64,000 bases of DNA from contig NW_014577337.1 of NCBI RefSeq assembly GCF_000485595.1, positions 135,461 to 199,460 of the forward strand, in the 5' to 3' direction. The stretch's first letter is position 1; each line of letters opens with the position of its first letter. Position numbers and translations under genes: made by a program. This DNA comes from Priapulus caudatus. Its lineage: Eukaryota; Priapulida; Priapulimorpha; Priapulimorphida; Priapulidae. Below the pieces are notes generated by a model. The model worked only from the letters and a program-made list of their open reading frames with translations. It made no database searches and had not been told where the DNA came from. Positions 10,961 to 21,624 of this stretch are shown here, piece after piece.

Positions 10961-11575
10961 GGACAAACATTCCAGCGTCTAATCCGCATCTCTAATGTCG
11001 CTGCTTGCATCGTTTGCGGTTTTCGTGTGAGCGTAACCATAGTGACGATGACGTCATCGTCGTCGCGCAGACGCGAGTATATTATGATAGTGTAACGGAT
11101 TTCGCTCTCTCTCTGATCGCCTAACTAACCGACTCGACTACTACCATTGGCCGTGGTATACGTCCGGTTGCCGTTGTCGCCGCGCACCCTGACAGGGCCG
11201 TTACTCCCCGTCCTTTACGAGTTCGATCACAAGGATCGCGACGAGGCAGAGGCAGCCAAACACCCGAGCGCCGAGAAAGGGGGGGTTCCGGTCGTCCAGT
11301 GAGATACGGAGGGGGGGGGGTGCCGGTCACGAAGTGAGAAGTGAGAATGCTAGAAAGTTAATAAGTATTATTCGGTAATGCGTACTAAACAAGAAGTTAA
11401 CACATTAACCAATTACACAGCAACTGTTACAGCACGTTCGCTCCGAGCCAGACTCGAGTCATCATCGCGCGCGATTCGACGCGTAAGACCATCACGCCAC
11501 CGTAACATGCAAACTAACAATTACTACAGGCGATTTAAACACCAGTGCCTATACATCACAAAATACGTTCGATAA
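10961..11575. other. Unassigned GC-rich sequence
   Basis: Contains CG-rich stretches and two G-runs (11280-11320) but no recognisable gene or element terminus. Confidence 0.45.
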
Positions 11576-11901
11576 CAGATCACTTCGCTATACCGTAGAC
11601 TGTCTAACGAGCGTCGTCCTCGCGGTGGCGACCCCTGGTGTACAAAATGTGTACACGTACATATACACTACCTACACAATACAGCTTACGTATAATTACT
11701 ACACTCTTAGTGTAGGCCTACAGCCATCTGCATCAGCAGATCACTTCGCCTATACCGTAGACTGTCTAACGAGGCGTCGTCCTCGCGGTGGCGATCCCTG
11801 GTGTACAAAAGATGTGCTACAACGTACATATACACTACCTACACATACAGCTACGTATAATTACTACACTCTTAGTGTAGGCCTACAGCCATCTGCATCA
11901 A
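11576..11901 (+). repeat. 161-bp tandem duplication
   Basis: Two adjacent copies (11576-11736 and 11737-11901), each starting CAGATCACTTCGC and ending near CATCTGCATCA, differ by a few substitutions and 1-bp indels. The unit includes GTAGACTGTCTAACGAG and GTGTAGGCCTACAG. Confidence 0.9.
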
Positions 11902-12595
11902 CAATACACTATCACAATGTCAGTCTGACATATCTCAATCTCGCCGCAACCGCAACGTACCCATCACTCCGACTCGACCAACGGGCAGCCCCACTCGACC
12001 CTACCTCACTTGACCACTCCAGCACCTGTTGACCATACTAGCTACCGCACGCGCACGGTTAACATCGAACGTATTCCAAAAACACAACTGCCCGCCATAA
12101 CTCTCCGGCGTATCTCCTTCGCGCCGTTTTTTTTATTGTTTTCACTTCTTGGAACCGTCCTCGCGGAGGGTACCCACAAATTGCTCATTGCGGGAGATTC
12201 CCCGCTAGCGCCATCTCTCGTGAGACAAAAATGAAACGCACGATACCAAAAGCGAATCTGCTACAATAGGTTTGATCGTACAAATTTTTTTCACAAATTG
12301 CTGCTGCTACTCGTACTGTTACAGATGTTGCTGCTAAAAACTTGTGTAATTTTGTTGTTGTGTATCACACGTCGGATTTGTTCGTGGGGTCGCGCGAACA
12401 CAACAGCTGATATCTGGCTCGTGTTTGTCACTGTAAGAGTCACTGTAAGAGTGCTGCACGTAGGTAGCGCAGCCGAGTGTCGCCGAAGATCTGCAATAAT
12501 AAAAAACTAAATTTGTGAAAGCGTGCTGTGACAACTCGGTCGCGAAGAACAGGGAACCTTGCCTTGCAGATGCGACGTCAGTTTGTGTGCGCCTC
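11902..12595. other. No gene seen
   Basis: Short open frames only, none recognisable. A T-run occurs at 12128-12136. Confidence 0.45.
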
Positions 12596-12760
12596 CTAGT
12601 GTTGATACACGGCAGCATTGTTGGTCCCCTAGTGTTAATACACAGCAGCATTGTGCACCCTCTAGTGTTGATACACAGCGGCATCGTGCGCCCTCTAGTG
12701 TCGATACACAGCGGTATCGTGCGCCCTCTAGTGGTGACTCACGGCAGCATTTGCTGAAGC
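12596..12760 (+). repeat. 33-bp minisatellite, five units
   Basis: The unit starts CTAGTGTTGATACACAGC and is repeated five times at exactly 33 bp, with substitutions but no indels until the last unit. Because 33 is a multiple of three, each frame stays open and reads as an 11-residue repeat. No gene is supported around it. Confidence 0.92.
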
Positions 12761-13225
12761 AACTTTGTAGCTATTTTTGTACATAATTTGTAAATTTGTC
12801 AGAGACGGAGAGAAAGTCGGAGAGAGATTATTTATTTAGCTTTTGTTACCGCCCCCCCGCGCGCGCCACATTGTAACCGAGTGTACGTCGTACGTTTGAT
12901 TTCTCCTATATAAGAAATCCGAATACTTCGTGTGTGTGTGTGTGTTTTTTTCCGTGGAACACGCGAGGAGGTCCGCGTGTTCGGTCGCGTGAAGGTAGAC
13001 CCGCATCATGATCAGAGGTTCTCTCAAGCGGTTCGTAGTTTAGATGCCTATGCTTGTACCATACTTCTCTCGCGACGGGTCAGAATACGGCGTGACGACG
13101 TTGACCTTGATGCGGCATTCAAAGTCACGGCTAGCATTTTGAGGGAGACGATGGCGAGAGAGAGGGGGGGATAGGAAAAGAGAGAGAGAGGGAATTCTTG
13201 CGCTTCTATGCCCCATTGTCTTGCA
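12761..13225. other. Unassigned, with short simple repeats
   Basis: Includes a C-run followed by GCGC near 12850, a (GT)n at about 12929-12945, and GA-rich sequence at 13155-13190. No gene recognised. Confidence 0.5.
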
Positions 13226-13278
13226 ACAAGTCCCGGCGTGCGTGCGTGCGTTCGTCCGTGCGTGCGTGCGTGCGTGTT
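13226..13278. repeat. GTGCGTGC microsatellite
   Basis: (GTGC)n-like tract with TTCGTCC interruptions. Confidence 0.9.
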
Positions 13279-13560
13279 GGTGTTGTAACATGCAGCTTCA
13301 CCCATCTCTATAATCACAGTTGTTTTCGGGGTTAGAGTGATCGGGCGGGCCATACTTCTAAATGCCTTCCAGTATCCCTCCCTCTACACGGCCACTCGCT
13401 AAAATATCTCCCGGGCCATGTAGGTATACCGGGTAATGGTGATATATGTACGTTTCCGTGTATGCGTGTGTAAGTGTGTATGTGTGAATCGTATCTACTA
13501 TCTACAGAGTGCAGCACAGACTGACAGCTTACCTCTCCCAAGTGTAGATGTAAAGTGATG
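13279..13560. other. No gene seen
   Basis: Mixed sequence with a short TGTGTAAGTGTGTATGTGTG stretch near 13465-13485. Nothing else is recognised. Confidence 0.5.
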
Positions 13561-13633
13561 CAAGATAGCTCTAGATCTATAGCCCTTCACTCTGCCACAG
13601 AGCGAAGGGCTATAGTTCTCGAGTTAGATGCAG
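13561..13633. other. Strong hairpin of about 72 nt
   Basis: The arms CTATAGCCCTTCACTCTG and CAGAGCGAAGGGCTATAG pair around a loop of a few bases. The stem continues outward with mismatches (GATAGCTCTAGA against TCTCGAGTTAGATG). Size and shape resemble a microRNA precursor, but could equally be a tiny palindromic element. There is no expression evidence. Confidence 0.6.
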
Positions 13634-13807
13634 GAGTGCGTTATTCTGTGTGCCTGTAGGCTACAATGCTCTCTGCTGTAACGCTACTGCTAGAAGCGAG
13701 GCCGTTACTCAATCCACAACTTTGTATTATAACGGGGTTCCTTTACGTTTATCTGCCGCGATAACAGCGATGAGGGGGACGAATACTATTGTATGTAAAC
13801 TTACTGG

Positions 13808-13976
13808 CAGGGTTATAAGAGAGAGGGGGAGAGAGGGAGAGCGAGAGGTTAAGAGAGACAGAGAGAGAGGGCGAGAGACAGAGAGAAATGGGGAGAGAGA
13901 CAGAGAGAAAGAGAGAGGGAGAGAGACAGCGAAACAGAGAAAGCGGGGGAAAATTAGAGAGAGAGAGTGGAAGATA
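13808..13976. repeat. GA-rich microsatellite
   Basis: Imperfect (GA)n with GAGACAGAGAGA variants. ORFs across it on both strands are compositional artefacts. Confidence 0.93.
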
Positions 13977-14139
13977 GAAGCTGCTGTACAATAGCTATAG
14001 GGTGAACAACCAGAGAGACCGGGTACAAGATGGCGTTGCGCAAAAGATGCGTTGTTCCCCGACCGCCGAGAGCGGTTAAGCCGCGCACTTCCGCGGGACT
14101 TGGCGCAGGCGACCGCGGGGTGTGGTATGTAGCATCTCG

Positions 14140-14370
14140 CGCTGCCCGCTATACGAATTCGCGCGCCAAAAGAGGGCAGGCGCACGAATCCGTATAGCGG
14201 GCAGCGTAACATCGTGCACTTTTCGTCAGACGTACACCGGCTTGGCTACTGCGGCCTTGGGAAGAGGGCATTTCCTGCTGCTGCTGCTTTGCTGCTCCAG
14301 GGCCGCGCTGCAGCAGGGACGACTAGCCCTCCTGCGCGCGAATCCGTATAGCGGGCAGCGTAACATCGCG
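14140..14370. repeat. Palindromic and direct repeats with CCGTATAGCGGGCAGCG core
   Basis: The core appears as reverse complement at about 14140-14168 and forward at 14187-14215 and 14340-14368. The first two form a hairpin with arms of about 27 bp (GCTGCCCGCTATACGAAT / ATCCGTATAGCGGGCAGC). The forward copies share GTAACATCG after the core. Probably remnants of one or two small palindromic elements. Confidence 0.75.
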
Positions 14371-14460
14371 TTCATCACAAGATGAAAGTTGTTCACAAAT
14401 GAAGTCACATGTTGTCACAAGAAATGTTGTCACAAATGAAGTTTTCATCACACCTACACC
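14371..14460 (+). repeat. Short TTGTCACAA tandem repeats
   Basis: Units like GTTGTCACAAGAAAT and GTTGTCACAAATGAAG are repeated three to four times. Confidence 0.7.
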
Positions 14461-14689
14461 GGCTCATCTGCAACACACTGTCACACGCTGGCCGCCGCAT
14501 GCTAACTACTGCACACTGACACATAACTATATATTTATAGCAGCTAGCGTATTCTCCACGTATTCTGGTCGCCACAGGCAGCGCGGGGGGAGGAGGGGGC
14601 CTGCAATCTCTCGCTCCGCCGTATTCGTAAAAACCATGTGTAATAGCCAACGACGGCTTGCTGGGAGCATCATTATGCATACGTATTCT

Positions 14690-14841
14690 AGCCCAACGAG
14701 GCTGTGCGACTCATTGTCTAGACATTGTCTTCTAACCCTCTCTCTCTCTCTCTCTCTCTCTCGCTCTCTCTCCCTCTCTCTCTTTCTTTCTCCCACTCTC
14801 CACGGTCTCTCTCTCTCTCGCTCTCTTTCTCCCACTCTCCA

Positions 14842-14883
<42 letters not shown>

Positions 14884-15086
14884 GCTGCGTGTCAAAAGTG
14901 CGACCGCGTGGTCCCCAAAAAGACGTAAAAACATGTGTGACCGGTAACACCGGCCGAGTTGGAGATAGCATTTAGACCGTGCCCGGCCACGTGCGCGCGG
15001 GGGGAGGGGGGTGCTGGAATCTCCGATCGCCGTACGCGTATTCGTTAAAACGTGCCCAACGACGCTGTGCGACTGATTGTCTTCGA

Positions 15087-15126
<40 letters not shown>

Positions 15127-15190
15127 CCACTCCCCACGGTCTCTCTCTCTCTCTCTCTCTCTTGCTTGCTCTCGCGCTGCGTGTCAGACC
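14690..15190 (+). repeat. Duplicated block around CT microsatellites
   Basis: Two related blocks (about 14690-14890 and 15050-15185) share GCTGTGCGACTSATTGTCT, a (CT)n tract, a TTTCTCCCACTCYCCACGG island and GCTGCGTGTCA. The first contains the island twice. Predicted ORFs are Leu/Ser artefacts. Confidence 0.85.
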
Positions 15191-15408
15191 GCGTGGTATG
15201 CCGCGCGCTGCGCAAAAACACGCAGGGTGTCAATCAGGTTGTCAGGAAGGTTGCCTTGCTGCATCATGCAGCAACTCTTCCAGCGCACCAGTTCTCTCTG
15301 AAAGAACAATGGCATTGACTGCAGTGCAGGATAAAAAGATTTGAATGTAAGTTGAAGATTTAAAGAAGTTGTGTGTTACCACAAAGGAGAAGTGTCAATA
15401 TGGTACCT

Positions 15409-17915
15409 TTAGGGCATGAGATGATGAGGGGAAGGTAGATCCCTCTCCCAGAAGAGCAGTTCCTCTGCCAATGACTCGACATCAGCTAGCCCTACCATCA
15501 ACATAGGGACGAGGGACATGATAGACTTCACAGCTCGGTTGTCAGCTGAGAATCTAGTGTTCAGCTCTTGGAGAAAGCTGTCCATGAATGGAATCCCTGC
15601 TGTTCTCTTGTAGTACTCACTGGAAAATAACAACCAAGGCTTGAGACAATGTATATTATTATCAAAATGCCTTCTCTGTTCAAGGCACGTCACAAGGAGG
15701 TTGAAACAGCAGTCATCTTAAAGTGTTATTATAAATTTTGATAATAATAACAATGTAGATCTATACCTGGCTGTGTCAGCTGGAGTATTTACACGGTGTA
15801 TCTGAGGTTTGGCTCTTCTAGGGACAGCCATCTCTCCCCCAACATCAGTAGCCATAGTCTCGGCCTCTTTGAACGAGTTTCTCCAGACTGAATCAAAGTC
15901 TGCTCTTTGTCTCCTCACCTCCTCCATAGCTGTGTCGATAAGGCTATAGGCGGCAACAACCTCTGCATCTCTCTTCTGGAGTTTGCTGCTAAGACCCTTC
16001 ACAGTATCAAGGCCATTGACAAGGATGACTAGGGCTACAATGTTGCGGCCATTCCTGAGGGACGTCATGAAACCCTGAGCCTTCGTACGAGTTTCAGCAT
16101 CCCAATCCCATAATGACTCAATCTTTGCGTACTCCCCTGGTTGCACCACAAAATGCATGGATATGAAGTTGTACTCGTACAGAGCACGGAAGGTTTCAAG
16201 GCAGTCATGCTTTTCTGTCCATCTTGTCTTGCAGAGTCCTTTGAGTTTATGAACTCGGCTTTTTGGTGCATATGTTCCAAGGACAGCTTCAAGGAAGCGT
16301 TGTCGTTTGGGTGACAGATGGAAGAATAAGTAGATCTCATTGATCACTTCGATCGTGTTGCGGATATCTTGCACTTGGCATGCTCTGCCAATGGCCAAGC
16401 TCAGTACGTGAGAGCGACAATGTGTGTATAATGCCAGTGGGTTCTTCTCCTTGATGAGTGCTTGAGCTCCTCTTGCACTACCAGCCATTGCAGAGGCACT
16501 ATCGTATGACTGTCCACGCATATTTTGGATATCTAGACCATGCTTGTTGAGGAGGCTTAAGATGGCTTTGGCAATACTCTGTCCAGTTGCCCTCTGCAGA
16601 TGAACAAAGTCCACGAAGGCTTCCCTAATGTGGGGCTCCTTGCCAGTAAGATCCACAAACCTCACGCACAGTGACAGTACGTTGATTTCCATGTGGATCA
16701 GTCACCTCATCAGCCATAACACTGAAATATTTCACATGTTTTAGTAGATCAGTATCATCTTTCACAGGTGCCAAGATCTTCTCACGCAGGCAGTTCTCTG
16801 TGATGCTAATGATCTGGTTCTGTATAGTCTTTGATGTGTACTGTTGGTTCTTCATTCCACGTTCTAAATGTTCACGAAGGATTGGATCAGATTTGGCGGT
16901 GTGGTCTAGAATTGCCTTGAAGACTCCTTGGTTCGTGAGTGGCTCTGCTGTGTTGTCATCTATGTGACCACGTAAAGGGAGCCCCTGCATGCCACACAGC
17001 TTGACTGTATCCGCAATGACGGACAGGATGTGCCTGTTCTGTTCAGAGATTTCCTGGCCCTTTCTTTCAATAATGGTGTCAATTCTGGCTTCAGGGTTGG
17101 TTTAAGTGGCAATAAATGACTTTCCCATTACCATTGCATGATGGTGGTAGTCAAATTTGTCATGATTTGTGAGACAGCCATCTTTGCCTCTGGCCTTGCT
17201 GAAATGTGTAAATTGGGTCTTCACCAGGGTACCAAGCACTCCTTTGACTAACTTGGCTTTGAACAAGACACAGTACTTGCAGTACCCTCCACCTTGTGAT
17301 TGGGAGTATGTCAGCCACTTAAAGTCTTTGAGCCATGACTCTTGGAAGGTGAGCGGGATTTTCCTGCCCCTCTTTGTAACTTGGTATGTTGCAAACTCTT
17401 TTCCTTGGTAGGTGTGCGTCAAGTAGTGATAGCGATCACTGTCACTGATGAAATCCAGAGGCACTGACCCCTGCCCAGTCACCAGCAACCCAATATCCCA
17501 TTGATATGGTACCTCAGTGTCTATAGGCTTAGTGTGGCTAGTCTGGGTAGGGCCACTGTGGGATACTAAGGGATTGTCTTGAGGGGGAATACTCGTGGCA
17601 GGAAGGATGCCAGCACCAGAACTGTTAGCACAACCAGAAATAGTGGGAGAAGTCCGGTCACCAGGAATGTCTGAGTGCTGTGTCTGACTACATGTAGGTC
17701 TAGTATCATGGCTAGTTGCTCGCGGCTTATCCCCGCCACCAGAAGATGATGCAAAGCTACAAAGTACCCAAAAAATTGTCATTAAAGTAACAAAAGACAA
17801 GACAAGAAAATCCACATTAGTCAGCGTTAGGATACTCTGTAGACCTATACCTGAAGTAGTTATTAAGTGATGTTTGCCTTCTCTTTTTGGGAGAACTTTC
17901 CTCCGCACTTTCCAT
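15409..17915 (-). pseudogene. hAT transposase (zf-TTF / DUF4371 type), three-exon, disabled
   Basis: Cut-and-paste transposase gene, now broken. Exon 1, 17915-17851: ATG at 17915-17913, with the lineage-typical KKRRQTSLNNYF start. Intron 17850-17757 (GTATAG...TTTGTAG). Exon 2, 17756-15767: Pro/Ser-rich region, TTF-type zinc finger (WLTYS...YCKYCVLF, about 17260-17320), KLCGMQGLPLRGH region, DUF4371 with FSVMADEVTD (about 16700-16727), YDSASAMAG (about 16480-16507) and THCRSHVLSLAI (about 16395-16430). Intron 15766-15620 (GTATAG...TTTTCCAG). Exon 3, 15619-15409: EYYKRTAGIPFMDSFL, ending shortly after LPS. Breaks: in-frame TAA at 17104-17102 and a frameshift near 16690, where two frames overlap. 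The C-terminal hAT dimerisation domain is absent, so the 3' end is lost. A hAT terminus lies upstream at 18779. Gene type certain; intron limits come from splice consensus and domain continuity. Confidence 0.9.
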
Positions 17916-18047
17916 GGTTACCGTATGTCTGGAGCTATAGAAGACTAGATGACCTACGTAATACTACCTGAAATGACACATTTAGAGATAGGTAACTCAA
18001 TAACTAATCAGTAATTTATTCTGCATAACAAGACAAATTCTCACACT

Positions 18048-18417
18048 GTAACGCGAGACGCGAGAGTCGTGGCAAGCGTGGCATTCCTTTAAAACAAGAG
18101 AACAAATGCCATACGCCATTTGTAAATGTATTGTTTTGTTTTATTAGCGGTAGATAATTTAAAAACACAAAAACACAAAAACACATTTTATTCATTATTA
18201 TAAAATATAGTATTACTATAATTGTAATTCGTAGTGTAAATGTGTTATTTTCAACTTAATATTAAAGTTACGAGAGGGTCTGGGCTCTCGTAATGTTAAG
18301 AGGATATTTGCGAGGATTTTTCGTTCTCGTAACATTACGATGTTTCTGTCAACGGTTAATGAGTGGAATGTTAAGACTAATGTTAAGACTAATTTTGTTT
18401 CTGACAACAGGCCCCTG
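18048..18417 (-). mobile_element. MITE-like element B (uninterrupted copy)
   Basis: Reverse complement of 4966-5065 joined to 5575-5840, reading inward from CAGGGGCCTG at 18417. It sits between the hAT transposase start (17915) and the hAT terminus (18779), so it inserted into the 5' untranslated part of that transposon. It carries the empty form of the target used by element C. Confidence 0.8.
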
Positions 18418-18756
18418 ACCAGCACATGTTACAAAATGCTCCAACAACAAACTCCCCACTGTGTGGAAGTGGATCACACATTGGTGTTAATGAGTAGGGA
18501 GTAAGGCCTGCTCTGGTTGTATGCATAAGCTGGGGTGGGGGATGGGCACGCGACCACAACCACAGACAGTAATAAATTACTTTGGAGCATAAACACCCCA
18601 GGCTATGGTGTGCCTTGCCGGCACAACTACTAGGACTAGGTCTGCTAGGGCCATGGAAGGGGTAATTTTCGACACCCGACACTGGTTATTTTTTTCCAAG
18701 TAGGCCTACATCACGATTTCACTAGGCAGCCCAAGGGAGGGGGGGGGGCTTAACCT

Positions 18757-18779
18757 CCCCCCCGGTAGATCCGCCACTG
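18757..18779 (-). repeat. hAT terminal inverted repeat end
   Basis: On the minus strand, CAGTGGCGGATCTACCGG begins at 18779 and is followed by a G-run: a standard hAT terminus, 0.86 kb upstream of the transposase start. The matching far end was not found near 15300-15400. Confidence 0.75.
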
Positions 18780-18811
18780 AGAAGGGATTACTGCTCATGT
18801 ACGGTGGTTCC

Positions 18812-18962
18812 TGTGATGTTGGTACACTACTGTGCAGTGTCGCCCTCTATGAACTATAACATATGAACGCATGAAAAGGGCGCGCAAATCATCATGGCTG
18901 AATAAAGGATCGTTTGTCACAAGTCAGTGTCTTTGTTGTCACTCCACTCGTTTATCTTGACA
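18812..18962 (+). repeat. LTR (same family as 59973-60166)
   Basis: 151 bp from TGTGATGTTGG to ATCTTGACA, matching the 5' LTR at 59973-60166 in its ends and in CAGTGTCGCCCTCTATGAAC and AATAAAGGATCGTTTGTCA (polyadenylation signal AATAAA). No primer-binding site follows, unlike the other copy. The sequence after it opens directly into mid-gag of a gypsy element that may belong to another lineage. Confidence 0.8.
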
Positions 18963-19683
18963 GAAGAGTTCCGACCTCAACGACATCGTAGACAGCTTCA
19001 ATCAGCAGTTATTGGAGCCTATCCCGAAAATTCCAGGATCGGAGAGTCAAACAGCTGTGCCAGGTCAGGACGTTTACGGGCGAGTAACTGCCGCCATCAC
19101 TGCTTATTTTAACCCGCGAGCCAACATTGAATTTCAAAGATACCTCTTCAAGAAAACTGTCCAGGATACACCCAACATAGAAGAATTTTACTGTATCCTC
19201 AAACAACTGGCAGAAACCTGTCAGTTCGCGGAGCCTAATGCAGAGGTTAAGTCACAGATCATCATGGGTTGTCGGCTAGACAAGGTGCGTGACAAGGGAC
19301 TGAGTGATCCGGACGTAACATTAGACCAGCTATTGCAATACGCCCGCAACCTGGAAGTCACACATGCACACTCCAAGGCGATCAAGAGTCAAGGGGTTAA
19401 TCTCCTAAGCCGGAACAAACCAACGTTCGCATCAAAGTCAAAACAGCATGTCCATAAACAGCCTGCCGGGAATTTCACCACTCGCCATCCAAAACCAGCT
19501 CCAAACAGCACCACTAAGAAGTGCCGGAACTGTGGAGGTCAGTGGCCACACCAAGGTGGATTCAAGAAATGTCCGGCATGGGGTCAAGCCTGTAGAAGTT
19601 GTGGTAAGCAAAACCATTTTGCTGCTGTATGTTTGTCAACGTCAAGAGTGCACCAAATAGAGGAGGTAGAAGACACCGAGTAA
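18961..19683 (+). pseudogene. Ty3/gypsy gag, 5'-truncated
   Basis: Frame open from 18961, first ATG at 19012. It encodes the retrotransposon capsid segment (ITAYFNPRANIEFQRYLF, the usual YF-P-xN-x-E-x-YxF block, then EEFYCILKQLAETCQF) followed by two nucleocapsid zinc knuckles (CRNCGG...HQGGFKKC and CRSCGKQNHFAAVC, about 19520-19630). The N-terminal part of gag is missing, because the frame begins right at the LTR edge. It ends at TAA 19681-19683, just before protease. Capsid and RNA-binding role known from the family; non-functional here. Confidence 0.85.
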
Positions 19684-19692
19684 ACCTACAAG

Positions 19693-19911
19693 GTGAACAT
19701 AAAAGGTCAAGCCACCTCACCACATTTTGACATCAACATTGGCAACAACCACATCACCATGATGGCTGACTCGGGAGCAAGCATCAACCTGCTCTCTGAG
19801 GAACACTACCGCTCCATGCAAAGCAGCCGCTACAACGTTCTTCAGCAAGGATATACGCGTATGGCAAGACGACACTACTGCAAACGCATGGAGAGTTCAC
19901 ATCGTGCCTGA
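19693..19911 (+). pseudogene. Ty3/gypsy protease fragment
   Basis: Encodes an aspartic protease start with the catalytic DSGA (MMADSGASINLLSEEHY), then loses frame before the flap and the C-terminal ILG region. Lies directly after gag, as expected in gypsy pol. Confidence 0.8.
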
Positions 19912-19978
19912 TACACAAGAACAGGTCATGTGATGCAACACTCACCGTAGTACGCAACGGAAGCGCCTCACTTCTCAG

Positions 19979-21624
19979 TTGGCAGACATCACGTCAACTC
20001 AAGCTTATCACACTGGTGAACGCCATTGGGAGACGCAACAACTGGTGAGTAAATATAGCGATTTGTTCACTGGTCTGGGTAAGCTGAGTAAGGACTATAA
20101 CGTGCACCTACACATTGATGAAACCGTCCAACCTGTAGCACAGACACATCGACGCGTTCCATTTCACGTGCGCAAAGACCTTGAAGCTCAACTTCAAGCA
20201 GATGAAGACCTCGGAGTACTTCAACGACCTACTGGCCCGACACCGTGGGTCTCTCCAGTGGTCTGTGTCCCGAAGAAAAACGGACAGCTCCGGGTGTGCA
20301 TCGACATGTGATGTGCAAATACAGCAATAAAGAGGGAACGCCACTCAACGCCTACAATCAACGAATTTGTGAACGACCTCACGACAGTGTTTTCTAAGCT
20401 AGCCCTAAATCAAGGCTATAACCAGCCAGAACTCGACGAGGCATCACGGTATATTACAACGTTCGCCACACACGTCGGCCTGAGGCAATTCACCAGGTTG
20501 AATTTCGGCATCTGTAGCGCTGCCGAGGGTTTTCAAGAAGCCATCTGACAAGCCCTAGCCGGTCTCAATGGTGTTATCAACCTGAGCGATGACATACTCG
20601 TTTTCGGAACTGACCAAACGGCACACGACGAGAATCTTCGAGCAGCATTCCAACGTCTGAGGGAAAAAGGGCTCACTCTCTCCAAGAAGAAGTGCGAGTT
20701 CAACAAAACATCACTTGAATTCTTCGGTCACATCTTCTCGAAAGCAGGTCTTGCCGCTGATCCATTCCAATTCTTGAGATGGAACCGCCAAAGTCTGCGT
20801 CCGAGATCCGTAGTCTCCTCGGAATGTCAAACTACTGCGGGTCCAGATTCGTCCACGACTACGCAACAATCACGCACGACCTCCGAAAACTGACCAAGAA
20901 AGACATCCCGTGGCAATGGTTGGCAAAACATCAAGCAGCATTCAACGCGCTGAAGACTGCACTGACACAAGCGCCAGTACTGCGGTACTTCGATCCCTCA
21001 TTGGCAACTGAACTGCACGTCGATGCCAGTCCTGTAGGTCTCTGCGTTATTCTGACGCAGGCAGAGAAAGACGACACGCGTCACACTGTAGAGTATGCCA
21101 GCAGAGCGCTCACACCAGTTGAACAGCGTTACAGCCAAACAGAGCGCGAAGCCCTGGCTGTAGTATGGGCCTGTGAACACCTTCACATCTACGTGATGGG
21201 AAGTCCAGTAACCATATACACCGACCACAAACCACTGGTGCCGCTGTACAATAATCCGCGGGCAAAGCCACCAGCACGTATCGAACGTTGGCCACTCAGA
21301 CTCCAACCGTACGAGATCGAGCTGAAGTATCAAAGCGGAAAGGACAATCCAGCAGATTACCTGTCAAGACACACGCCTACCGTCACTGAGTGCTCTAGGA
21401 GAGAGGAGAGGGTTATGGAGGAGTACATCAACCACATTGCTGCAACCTCTGCACCCAATGCAATAACCCTGACTGAACTCCACAATGCACCGAACGCGAT
21501 GCGACCCTGCAAGCTGTCATTCACACCATCCGTTTTGCCAAATGGGAGATCGCGAGACAACGACCCGGTGTTAACACGGCATCATTCGATCGAATTCACA
21601 AAGTCCGAGGGGAACTGTCCGTGA
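19979..21624 (+). pseudogene. Ty3/gypsy reverse transcriptase and RNase H, disrupted
   Basis: Reverse transcriptase fingers are read from 19979 (LSKDYNVHLHIDE; TPWVSPVVCVPKKNGQLRVC) to a stop at 20309-20311. The palm continues in shifted frames, with the catalytic box seen as SDDILVFG (about 20582-20609; usual YVDD). The thumb and RNase H lie in the 281-codon frame 20779-21624: LHVDASPVGLCVILTQ, YSQTEREALAVVWACEH, YTDHKPLVPLY, GKDNPADYLSRH. Several stops and frameshifts make it inactive. It would copy element RNA into DNA in cytoplasmic particles. Confidence 0.88.

Noticed and set aside
10583-11095. Several overlapping Cys/Val/Arg-rich ORFs, both strands
   Set aside because: All derive from the GTGCGTGC microsatellite, open in every frame.
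11625-12032. 135-codon ORF over the 161-bp duplication
   Set aside because: The duplicated unit changes frame between copies through indels, which argues against coding constraint.
14399-14947. 182-codon plus-strand ORF
   Set aside because: Its second half is (CT)n-derived Leu/Ser; the first half has no recognisable content.
15300-15408. Downstream terminus of the hAT element
   Set aside because: No CCGCCACTG-type end visible; the 3' end appears lost, along with the dimerisation domain.
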